This document shows, piece by piece, positions 7,102-12,583 of a DNA stretch of 12,583 bases; position 1 is the stretch's first letter; every line of letters starts with the position of its first letter. The notes below the pieces were generated by a model, which was not told the origin of the DNA, searched no databases, and worked only from the letters and a program-made list of their open reading frames with translations. The position numbers and the translations under genes are program-made. The stretch spans positions 1 through 12,583 of the forward strand of contig CAIXEV010000349.1 of the NCBI GenBank assembly GCA_903918555.1, read 5' to 3'. Source of the stretch: an uncultured bacterium. Its GTDB lineage: Bacteria > Planctomycetota > Phycisphaerae > Phycisphaerales > SM1A02.

Positions 7102-8628
7102 TCACTCCGCCGCGGGCAGCGCACGCGCGCTCACCTCGCGCAGCGCGGTGTTCGCAGGCTCGAGTTCATCGGGAACGCTCTGGAGATCGCCCGCGAGTTC
7201 GGCGGTGTCGCGCGCGCCGGGCAGCAGGCGCGAGTTGAACGACGCGACCGCGCTGTTGTAGCCCTTCGTGGCGCTGTCGAGGCCCTTCCCGACCTTCTCG
7301 AGGTGCTCTGCGAAGGTCGAGATGCGGACGAGCAGCTCCTTGGCGCTGTCGCCGATCTTGCGCGCGTTCTCGTTGAGCTTCGCCTGCTGCCACTGCAGCG
7401 CGCAGGTGCGCAGGAGCGCGAGCAGCGTCGACGAGGTGCAGATGATGACGCGCGAGTCGAGCGCCTCCTGGTAGACGGTCGCGTCCTCCTCGAGCGCCGC
7501 GATCAGGCCGCTCTCGAGCGGCACGAAGAGCACCGTGATCTCGACGCCCTCGCCGAGCGCCTTCGCGTACTCGCGCGAGCTGAGCGCGCGCACATGGCTG
7601 CGCAGCGCCTGCGCGTGCGCGCCGCGGCGTGCGGCGCGGTCGGCGTCGGAAAGCGCCGGGTCGAGCGAATCGAGGTACGCGTTCATCGGCACCTTCGCGT
7701 CGATCGGCACGAAGCGGCCGCCCGGCAGGCGCACGGTCATGTCGGGCCGCAGGCGGTTGCCTTCGTCGCCCTCGACGCTCGTCTGCTCGCTGAAGTCGAC
7801 ATTGTCGACGAGCCCCGCCATCTCCGCGATGTTTCGCAGCGACACCTCGCCCCAGCGCCCGCGCTGGCGGTTGTCGCGGAGCGCGCTCGACAAGGTCTGC
7901 GCCGCGCTCGACGCCTTCTGCTGGAGATCCGCGATCTGCTTCAGCTGCTCGCCGAGCGTCTTCACATCGCCCTCGCGCTTCTCGCCGAGTTCCTTGACGA
8001 GCTGCTCGTTCTTCACGAGCTGCTCCTTGAGCGGCGCGAGCGTCGCGTCGATCGCCTTCTGGCGCGACTCGAGCTCCTGCTGCGAGAGCTTGTTCTGCCC
8101 CTCGAACTGCTCCTTCGCCTGGCGCAGCAGCTGCTCGGCCGTCTGCTTGAGGACATCGGCGCCCGTCGCCTTGAAGGTCTCGGTGAGCGACGCCCTCGAC
8201 TGCTCGATGGCGCCCTTCAGCTCGACGATCGACTTCTCGCGCTCGGCGAGGATCCGCTGCATCGCGCTCTCGCGCTCGGCGACGCGTTCCTCGTTCGCGC
8301 GAAGCTCCTGCTGCGTCTTCGATCGAAGGGCCGACTCCTGCTCGGCGCGCTGGCGCTCGGCGTCGACCTGCGCGCGGAGGTCGCGCAGCTGCTCCTGCGC
8401 GGCGGCGAGCGAGGCCTTCGCGCCCGCCTCCCCCTGCTGGGCGCCGCCGACCTGCGTGCGCAGCGTCACGACTTCCGTGCGCGCGGCCGAAAGCTCGGCC
8501 TGCGCGGCCTCGGCGGTCGCGATCGCCTGCGCCGAAGCGCGTCCCTTGAGCATGAAGAACACGGCTGCCGCGGCGGCGCCGAGGGCACAGCCAACGAGGA
8601 TTCCCACCATCATTGAAGTTCCGTCCAT
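7102..8628 (-). CDS. rmuC: RmuC-family protein
   Basis: This 508-residue protein has an N-terminal membrane anchor (about 7-27), a long coiled coil (about 35-240, rich in Gln, Glu, Ala and Lys), and a C-terminal RmuC domain. Recognisable domain motifs are RGRWGE at 256-261, RPDM at 294-297, LPGGR, and DAKVP at 310-314, where the DxK resembles a nuclease-type core. RmuC is linked in E. coli to limiting recombination between short inverted repeats; the biochemical activity remains uncertain. The ATG at 8628 was preferred over 8637 and 8613 because AGGA lies 8 nt upstream of it. The same bases also form TAGGAT, a possible -10, so the start could instead be leaderless. It converges on the lipoprotein gene with a 12-bp gap and is divergent from truB. 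Confidence 0.88.
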   Translation of the reverse strand: MDGTSMMVGILVGCALGAAAAAVFFMLKGRASAQAIATAEAAQAELSAARTEVVTLRTQVGGAQQGEAGAKASLAAAQEQLRDLRAQVDAERQRAEQESALRSKTQQELRANEERVAERESAMQRILAEREKSIVELKGAIEQSRASLTETFKATGADVLKQTAEQLLRQAKEQFEGQNKLSQQELESRQKAIDATLAPLKEQLVKNEQLVKELGEKREGDVKTLGEQLKQIADLQQKASSAAQTLSSALRDNRQRGRWGEVSLRNIAEMAGLVDNVDFSEQTSVEGDEGNRLRPDMTVRLPGGRFVPIDAKVPMNAYLDSLDPALSDADRAARRGAHAQALRSHVRALSSREYAKALGEGVEITVLFVPLESGLIAALEEDATVYQEALDSRVIICTSSTLLALLRTCALQWQQAKLNENARKIGDSAKELLVRISTFAEHLEKVGKGLDSATKGYNSAVASFNSRLLPGARDTAELAGDLQSVPDELEPANTALREVSARALPAAE

Positions 8629-8635
8629 GACGGCC

Positions 8636-8664
8636 ATCCTAACGGTGGGTGCCGCACGGGTCGA
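8636..8664 (-). promoter_or_regulatory. Possible rmuC promoter
   Basis: On the minus strand TCGACC (8664-8659) and TAGGAT (8641-8636) are separated by 17 bp, each matching four of six consensus bases of a housekeeping promoter. TAGGAT ends 7 nt before the chosen ATG. It overlaps the AGGA that could serve as a Shine-Dalgarno sequence, so only one of the two readings is likely to be right. Confidence 0.3.
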
Positions 8665-8676
8665 GCGAAAAACAGC

Positions 8677-8682
8677 GACACT
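8677..8682 (+). promoter_or_regulatory. Possible -10 element of truB
   Basis: GACACT ends exactly 6 nt before the truB ATG, the same distance seen for rhaI and lspA, and no Shine-Dalgarno sequence precedes this start. The hexamer differs from TACACT at the important first position and there is no -35, so this is a weak call made by analogy. Confidence 0.25.
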
Positions 8683-8688
8683 GCGCCG

Positions 8689-9462
8689 ATGCGCCACCTC
8701 AGCGTCCTCACCGGCATCCTCGTCCTCGACAAGGACCTCGGCATGAGCTCGATGCGCGCGGTCGAGATCGCGCGCCGCCGCGCGGGCCGCGCGAAGGCGG
8801 GTCACGCCGGCACGCTCGATCCGCTCGCGACGGGCGTGCTCGTCGTCGCGTTCGGCCGCGCGACGAAGGCGATCGATCGCCTCATGGCGACCGAGAAGGG
8901 CTACGAGACCGATGTCGATCTCTCGGCGTTCACCACCACCGACGACCGCGAGGGCGAGCGCCGCGAGGTCGCCGTCGCCGCGCCGCCGGCGCGCGAGGCG
9001 GTCGAGCGCGCGCTGGCGGGTTTCACGGGCGAAATCATGCAGAAACCGCCCGCTTTCAGCGCCATCCATGTCGGCGGCAAGCGCGCCTACGCGCTCGCGC
9101 GCAACGACGCGCCGCCCGACCTTCCGCCGCGCAAGGTGATGGTCCACGAGATCGCGCTCGTCAAGTACGAGTGGCCGATCGCGACCGTCGCGATCCGCTC
9201 GGGCAAGGGCTTCTATGTGCGCAGCCTCGCGCGCGACCTCGGCCTCGCGCTCGGGACGGGCGGGCATTGCGCGTCGCTGCGGCGCACGGCGGTCGGGCCG
9301 TTCACGCTCAAGCTCGCGAAGCGGCTCGAGGATCTTCCAGAGCACATCGACGAGTCGTGCGTGATTCCGCTCGAGACGGCGCTCGGCGCGATGGACGAAC
9401 TCACCGCGCGGCCGCAGCCAGCTTCTCCTCACGACGCGCCCGACGGTCCTCGCGGAAGCTGA
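8689..9462 (+). CDS. truB: tRNA pseudouridine(55) synthase
   Basis: This 257-residue enzyme converts U55 in the T-loop of tRNAs to pseudouridine. The catalytic aspartate is Asp44 in GHAGTLDPLATGVL. The other family blocks follow in order: KGYETDVDL at 70-78 with the conserved Tyr72, KPPAFSAIHVGGKRAY at 119-134, SGKGFYVRSLARDLG at 171-185, and GGHCASLRRTAVGPF at 191-205. It lacks the C-terminal PUA domain of longer homologues such as the E. coli enzyme (314 residues) and ends in a short Pro/Asp-rich tail that looks disordered. The ATG at 8689 fits the family N-terminus. The last 62 bp are antisense to the end of lspA. Divergent rmuC starts 60 bp upstream. Confidence 0.95.
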   Translation: MRHLSVLTGILVLDKDLGMSSMRAVEIARRRAGRAKAGHAGTLDPLATGVLVVAFGRATKAIDRLMATEKGYETDVDLSAFTTTDDREGERREVAVAAPPAREAVERALAGFTGEIMQKPPAFSAIHVGGKRAYALARNDAPPDLPPRKVMVHEIALVKYEWPIATVAIRSGKGFYVRSLARDLGLALGTGGHCASLRRTAVGPFTLKLAKRLEDLPEHIDESCVIPLETALGAMDELTARPQPASPHDAPDGPRGS

Positions 9463-10129
9463 CGACGATGTAGATCGCCATGCCGGCGAGCAGCATCACA
9501 TCGGCCACATTGAAGACCCACGGGAAGACATCGCTCGTGGAGTTGCCCGGCCACTTCCAGCCGCTCGGCAGCGACCAGCCCGGAAGCATGTGCAGGAAAT
9601 CGCGGACCGCGCCGTAGAAGAAGCGGTCGTAGAGGTTGCCGATGCCGCCCGCGAGGATGAGGCCGATCGCGACATGCGCCGCGCGCATGCGGACGCGGGT
9701 GCCGCGCGCGAACAGCGCGACCGCTGCGATGGTCGCGAACACCGTGAACACGATGAAGAGCTCGCGGCGCTGCTGCCCGATGCCGAAGACCGCGCCGTGG
9801 TTGAGCACGAGGCGGTAGTCGAGCAGGTCCCATGGCAGCGCGGCGACGCGGCCGTGGTACGGCACATAGAACGACGGGTCGTTGAGGATGCGCTCGCGCT
9901 CGAGTTCGACCGGATAGCCCGCGATCTCGCGGAACGCCCAGTACTTCGACCAGAGATCGAACGCGAAGCCGACGGCGAAGACGCCGAAGAGCGTGCACCA
10001 CGCGGAGGGCGACCGCCAGGACGGGAGCTCGCGAGGATCCACGGCCAACCCCGCGTCGGATGCGGGCGTGCCGCCGCTCATGGCGTCACGCTTGGTCTCG
10101 GAGGTGGCGTTCTCTGGTTGGACGGACAT
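9401..10129 (-). CDS. lspA: Lipoprotein signal peptidase (signal peptidase II)
   Basis: This 242-residue inner-membrane aspartic protease removes signal peptides from prolipoproteins. Conserved parts are FDLWSKYWA (57-65), LNHGAVFGIG (109-118), GNLYDR (164-169), AVRDF (174-178) and FNVAD (206-210). Asp177 and Asp210 should be the catalytic pair. Four membrane helices are predicted near 44-62, 122-141, 150-166 and 205-224. It is much longer than the usual 160 or so residues: about 42 hydrophilic residues precede helix 1, the first periplasmic loop is enlarged, and an extra loop of roughly 14 residues lies between the two catalytic aspartates. The ATG at 10129 is preferred over 10081 because a TACGCT element ends 6 nt before it. 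The gene follows the dksA-like gene by 44 bp, an order I recall from Chlamydia. Confidence 0.93.
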   Translation of the reverse strand: MSVQPENATSETKRDAMSGGTPASDAGLAVDPRELPSWRSPSAWCTLFGVFAVGFAFDLWSKYWAFREIAGYPVELERERILNDPSFYVPYHGRVAALPWDLLDYRLVLNHGAVFGIGQQRRELFIVFTVFATIAAVALFARGTRVRMRAAHVAIGLILAGGIGNLYDRFFYGAVRDFLHMLPGWSLPSGWKWPGNSTSDVFPWVFNVADVMLLAGMAIYIVVSFREDRRARREEKLAAAAR

Positions 10130-10135
10130 GACGCA

Positions 10136-10141
10136 AGCGTA
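10136..10141 (-). promoter_or_regulatory. Candidate -10 element of lspA
   Basis: TACGCT on the minus strand is followed by six bases and the lspA ATG at 10129, the same geometry as rhaI. No Shine-Dalgarno sequence and no recognisable -35 are present. If active, lspA would have its own leaderless transcript in addition to any read-through from the dksA-like gene. Confidence 0.45.
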
Positions 10142-10152
10142 GAGCGTTCACC

Positions 10153-10167
10153 CCGCGCGGCGCGCGG
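10153..10167 (-). other. GC hairpin between dksA-like gene and lspA
   Basis: CCGCGC and GCGCGG form a 6-bp stem around a 3-nt loop just after the dksA-like stop codon. There is no T-run after it, so it is not a standard intrinsic terminator. It may protect the 3' end of the upstream message or be chance in GC-rich DNA. Confidence 0.25.
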
Positions 10168-10173
10168 AACCCG

Positions 10174-11382
10174 TCAGCGACCGCCCGCCGACTCGGCGAT
10201 GCGCTCGGCCTCGATGGAGTACTTCGCCCACGGCTTCGCGTCGAGGCGAGCCTTGGTGATCTGCTTGCCGGTCATCTGGCAGACGCCGTAGGTCTTGTCC
10301 TCGATGCGCTGGAGCGCTGCGTCGATCTCGTCGAGAAGCGCACGCTCGTTCTCCGCCATGCCGAGGGTGAAGTCCTGCTCGTAGACATCGGAGCCCATGT
10401 CGGCCATGTGCACGGGCATGTTCGAGAGGTTGCCGCCCGGCGAACGGAGCGCCTCGTCTTCCATGCCCGAGAGCATGCCCGCGAGCTGGCGCCGCTTGGC
10501 GAGGAGAAGCTCGCGGTAATCGTCGAGCTCCTTCTTGCTGAGCTTCGTCTTGATCGATGCGATCTGCTGCTCGGTGGGAGCTGCAGCCGCCTCGGTGGCG
10601 GTGTCCTTGGCGCGCTTCGGGATGGTGAGGCCCTTGGTCGAGATCGCGCGGACGCGGCGGCCGTTGATGATGATGAACTCGCCCGACGCAGCCGAGCCAC
10701 GCGCGTTGGCAACGGCGGCGGCCGCTGCCGCGACCGACTTGTGCTGCGCGAGGTCGATGGGGCCCTTCTTCGGAACCGCGGGCGGATCGAGCGGATCGGC
10801 CTTCGCCTTGCCGGCGCCCTTCGCGGGAGCGGCGGCCTTCGCAGGAGCAGCGGCCTTCGCGGGAGCAGCGGCCTTCGCAGGAGCAGCGGCCTTCGCGGGA
10901 GCGGCGGCCTTCGCGGGAGCGGCGGCCTTCGCGGGAGCAGCGGCCTTCACGGGAGCAGCGGCCTTCGCAGGAGCAGCGGCCTTCGCAGGAGCAGCGGCCT
11001 TCGCAGGAGCGGCGGCCTTCGCGGGCACAGCGCCCTTCGCAGGAGCGGCGACCTTCGCAGGAGCAGCGGCCTTCGCGGGAGCAGCGGTCTTCGCGGGAGC
11101 AGCGGCCTTCGCGGGAACTGGCGCGGGAGCCTTCCCGTTCGTCTTTCCGTTGGTCGTACCGTTCGTCTTCCCGTTGGTCGTACCGTTCGTCTTCCCGTTC
11201 GTCTTCACGGGTGCCTTCGCGGCCGGCTTCACCGGTGCTTTCGCGGGCGGCGCCTTCACGGCGGGGGCTTTCAAGGCGGGCGCCTTCGCGGCCGGCTTTG
11301 CAGGTGCCTTCGGCGCAGGCTTCGCCGGCGCCTTTGAGACCGACTTCGCGGCTCCCGTGGAGTTGTCCTTCTTGCTCGCCAA
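10174..11382 (-). CDS. TraR/DksA-like protein with a long Ala/Lys/Pro repeat tail
   Basis: This 402-residue protein has two parts. Residues 1-200 are low complexity and strongly basic, with KAPAKP-like runs, six TNGK/TNGT repeats and sixteen AAAPAK repeats, resembling histone H1-type tails. Residues about 275-402 form a TraR/DksA domain: a helical hairpin (KKELDDYRELLLAKRRQL, then DMGSDVYEQDF, ENERALLDEIDAALQRIE) and the zinc-finger region starting YGVCQMTGK. Family members bind RNA polymerase through the secondary channel. Only Cys368 of the usual four cysteines remains; the others read Thr, Ser and Ala, so zinc binding is unlikely. A TTG start at 11382 is preferred: AGGCGGAG lies 5 nt upstream and the product begins MASKK. 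A GTG at 11400 is the alternative. It has its own promoter and lies upstream of lspA. Confidence 0.85.
   Translation of the reverse strand: MASKKDNSTGAAKSVSKAPAKPAPKAPAKPAAKAPALKAPAVKAPPAKAPVKPAAKAPVKTNGKTNGTTNGKTNGTTNGKTNGKAPAPVPAKAAAPAKTAAPAKAAAPAKVAAPAKGAVPAKAAAPAKAAAPAKAAAPAKAAAPVKAAAPAKAAAPAKAAAPAKAAAPAKAAAPAKAAAPAKAAAPAKGAGKAKADPLDPPAVPKKGPIDLAQHKSVAAAAAAVANARGSAASGEFIIINGRRVRAISTKGLTIPKRAKDTATEAAAAPTEQQIASIKTKLSKKELDDYRELLLAKRRQLAGMLSGMEDEALRSPGGNLSNMPVHMADMGSDVYEQDFTLGMAENERALLDEIDAALQRIEDKTYGVCQMTGKQITKARLDAKPWAKYSIEAERIAESAGGR
10819..11106 (-). repeat. 18-bp tandem repeat, 16 units, inside the dksA-like gene
   Basis: Sixteen consecutive 18-bp units each encode AAAPAK or a one- or two-residue variant (TAAPAK, VAAPAK, GAVPAK, AAAPVK). 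A degenerate 17th follows at 11107-11124. Most differences between units are synonymous third-base changes. The array stays in frame throughout and keeps the other five frames open, which creates long false open reading frames on both strands. Copy number probably varies between strains by slippage. Confidence 0.95.
11131..11202 (-). repeat. 12-bp tandem repeat, 6 units (TNGK/TNGT)
   Basis: Six 12-bp units encode TNGK, TNGT, TNGK, TNGT, TNGK, TNGK, so the larger period is 24 bp for the first four. They form an uncharged-to-basic spacer between the KAPAKP-like N-terminal run and the AAAPAK array of the dksA-like protein. Confidence 0.9.
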
Positions 11383-11387
11383 AGATT

Positions 11388-11395
11388 CTCCGCCT
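11388..11395 (-). promoter_or_regulatory. Ribosome binding site of the dksA-like gene
   Basis: AGGCGGAG on the minus strand lies 5 nt before the TTG at 11382. This decides for the TTG start over the GTG at 11400, which overlaps this region and has no such sequence in front of it. Confidence 0.65.
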
Positions 11396-11445
11396 CTCAC
11401 CGCGGGTCAGGCAGACGCGAATGCGCCCGCCGCGCAGGGTGCGAG

Positions 11446-11474
11446 AGCGTAGCAAGCCCATCCCTGAGCGTCAA
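11446..11474 (-). promoter_or_regulatory. Promoter of the dksA-like gene
   Basis: TTGACG (11474-11469) and TACGCT (11451-11446) are separated by exactly 17 bp on the minus strand. The -35 matches the housekeeping consensus at five of six positions. Transcription would begin near 11440, giving a leader of about 57 nt that contains the Shine-Dalgarno sequence. This is the best promoter in the window and anchors the reading of TACGCT as a -10 element elsewhere. Confidence 0.65.
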
Positions 11475-11516
11475 AGGAACCACTCGGCAGTTGGCGGAAA
11501 TCCCCGCAGTTTCGCG

Positions 11517-11539
11517 CAAAATGGGCGCATCGCGCGCCC
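11517..11539 (-). terminator. Intrinsic terminator after accA
   Basis: On the minus strand GGGCGC, a 5-nt loop and GCGCCC form a perfect 6-bp stem that begins 12 nt after the accA stop, followed directly by ATTTTG. The T-run is short, so termination may be partial. Its position between accA and the separate dksA-like promoter supports it. The rest of 11383-11551 holds only the dksA-like promoter and leader. Confidence 0.55.
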
Positions 11540-11551
11540 GCCACGCGGGGC

Positions 11552-12547
11552 CTACGCGTTCGCGGCGGCAAGTTCGTCGCGGAAGGCGCCCATTCGGCGG
11601 AACTTGTCGAGGCGCTGCCGGACGAGGGTCTCGGGGTTCACGCGCGCGAGGTCGCGCAGGCGGTCGACGATCCAGGTCTGGAGCGTGTCGGCAGTCCTCC
11701 GCGGGTCACGGTGCGCGCCGCCGAGGGGCTCGGAGATCACATCGTCGACGAGGCCGTTCTCGAGGTTGCGGCGCGCGGTGAGCGCGAGGCACTCGGCGGC
11801 GCGGTTGTTGGTCTGCTCGTTGGCTTCCTTCCAGAGGATCGCGGCGCAGCCCTCCGGCGAGATCACCGAGTACCACGCATGCTCGAGCATGCCGACGCGG
11901 TCGGCGACGGCGATGCCGAGCGCGCCACCCGAGCCACCCTCGCCGATCACGACCGAGACGATCGGGGTGCGCAGGCGGCTCATCTCCATCAGGTTGACGG
12001 CGATCGCCTGCGCCTGGCCGCGCTGCTCGCTGCCGATGCCGGGGTAGGCGCCAGGCGTGTCGACGAGCGTCACGATCGGAAGACCGAGCTTCTCGGCGAG
12101 CTTCATCTTGAGGAGCGCCTTGCGGTAGCCCTCGGGGTGGGCGCAACCGAAGTGCGCGGCCACCTTCTCGGAGACGGTCTTGCCCTTGTTGTGGCCGATG
12201 AACATGCACTTCACCGAGCCGATGCGCGCGAAGCCCGTGACGATCGCGGGGTCGTCGCCGAAGGCGCGGTCGCCGTGCAGCTCGCAGAAGTCACGGCAGA
12301 TCATCGAGATGTAGTCGTTGGTCTGCGGGCGCAGCGGGTGACGGGCGATGCGGACGGTCTGCCAGGGCGTGAGGTTCTGGTAGATCTTGCGGAGCAGGCT
12401 CTCGCGCGTCTCGTTGAGCTTCGCGAGCTCCTCCGCGTAGCGCTCCGCGTCGGGGCGCTCTTCGATCGCGTCGATCTGACGCTCGATCTCGAGGACGGGC
12501 GTCTCGAAGTCGAGCTGGTAGAGCGGGCTGTAGCCGGGGCGTGGCAT
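11552..12547 (-). CDS. accA: Acetyl-CoA carboxylase carboxyltransferase subunit alpha
   Basis: This 331-residue protein is the alpha subunit of the carboxyltransferase that, with AccD, transfers the carboxyl group from biotin on AccB to acetyl-CoA, forming malonyl-CoA for fatty acid synthesis. Length fits the family (319 in E. coli). Conserved stretches include LDFE near the N-terminus, RHPLRPQTNDYI (69-80), ELHGDRAFGDDPAIV (89-103), GHNKGK (118-123), VDTPGAYPGIGSEQRGQ (162-178), IGEGGSGGALGI (201-212, oxyanion-hole glycines) and YSVISPEGCAAILWK (226-240). The ATG at 12547 has no Shine-Dalgarno sequence, only a C-run, and a TACACT hexamer ends 8 nt before it. No accD is visible; the two genes are often unlinked. 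A terminator follows the stop. Confidence 0.96.
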   Translation of the reverse strand: MPRPGYSPLYQLDFETPVLEIERQIDAIEERPDAERYAEELAKLNETRESLLRKIYQNLTPWQTVRIARHPLRPQTNDYISMICRDFCELHGDRAFGDDPAIVTGFARIGSVKCMFIGHNKGKTVSEKVAAHFGCAHPEGYRKALLKMKLAEKLGLPIVTLVDTPGAYPGIGSEQRGQAQAIAVNLMEMSRLRTPIVSVVIGEGGSGGALGIAVADRVGMLEHAWYSVISPEGCAAILWKEANEQTNNRAAECLALTARRNLENGLVDDVISEPLGGAHRDPRRTADTLQTWIVDRLRDLARVNPETLVRQRLDKFRRMGAFRDELAAANA

Positions 12548-12555
12548 GGGGGGAG

Positions 12556-12561
12556 AGTGTA
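12556..12561 (-). promoter_or_regulatory. Candidate -10 element of accA
   Basis: TACACT on the minus strand is followed by eight bases and the accA ATG, giving an expected leader of 0-2 nt. It matches four of six consensus bases. The -35 region lies at or beyond the right edge of the window and cannot be judged. Confidence 0.45.
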
Positions 12562-12583
12562 TCGCAAGCCGCGAGGGCGAAGC

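Noticed and set aside
8629..8637. rmuC start three codons upstream at 8637
   Set aside because: The AGGA Shine-Dalgarno candidate overlaps this ATG and is correctly spaced only for the ATG at 8628.
10819..11106. Possible CRISPR array or minisatellite
   Set aside because: The 18-bp units are contiguous with no spacers, no cas genes are nearby, and the units encode a regular protein repeat in frame.
10148..11461. Long alternative frames through the 18-bp repeats, encoding Gly/Ser/Arg-rich or Phe/Ala/Gly-rich repeats on both strands
   Set aside because: An in-frame 18-bp array free of stops opens every frame. Only the minus-strand frame leads into a recognisable DksA-like domain and has a promoter and Shine-Dalgarno sequence.

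Overview
The window looks like chromosomal DNA of a very GC-rich Gram-negative bacterium. Third codon positions are almost always G or C, and genes are packed head-to-tail or divergently with gaps of tens of bases. The Gram-negative call rests on a lipoprotein signal peptide, LspA, AccA and RmuC. A member of the Planctomycetota/PVC group is my best guess. I infer it from a DksA-like gene directly upstream of lspA, an order I recall from Chlamydia, and from the Ala/Lys/Pro-rich tail of that protein. No marker gene in the window settles the taxonomy.

Layout from left to right. Positions 1-25 carry what looks like the last codons of a plus-strand gene that begins outside the window. Positions 13-5241 (minus strand) hold a complete L-rhamnose catabolic operon, transcribed rhaI (isomerase), rhaB (kinase), rhaEW (fused aldolase and dehydrogenase), rhaM (mutarotase). 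Together these take L-rhamnose to dihydroxyacetone phosphate and L-lactate. No rhamnose transporter or regulator is visible. Divergent from it, 46 bp away, are an APC-superfamily permease and, overlapping its stop codon, a YCII-domain protein carrying a lipoprotein signal. Next come rmuC (minus) and truB (plus), divergent from each other. The truB 3' end overlaps the 3' end of lspA. The right part is a minus-strand series: accA, a predicted terminator, a dksA-like gene with a long repetitive tail, then lspA.

The most interesting DNA-level signal is regulatory. The hexamer TACGCT occurs four times that I can find on either strand. All four copies lie upstream of a gene in the correct orientation: rhaI, the permease, lspA and the dksA-like gene. 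Three of them, and a TACACT before accA, end only 6-8 nt before the ATG, and those starts have no Shine-Dalgarno sequence. This points to a -10 element driving leaderless or nearly leaderless mRNAs. The genes with clear Shine-Dalgarno sequences are internal to an operon (rhaB, rhaM) or have a longer leader (dksA-like). I did not find an obviously new multi-gene system. The secreted YCII lipoprotein coupled to a permease and the DksA-like protein with three of four zinc ligands replaced are the most unusual proteins.
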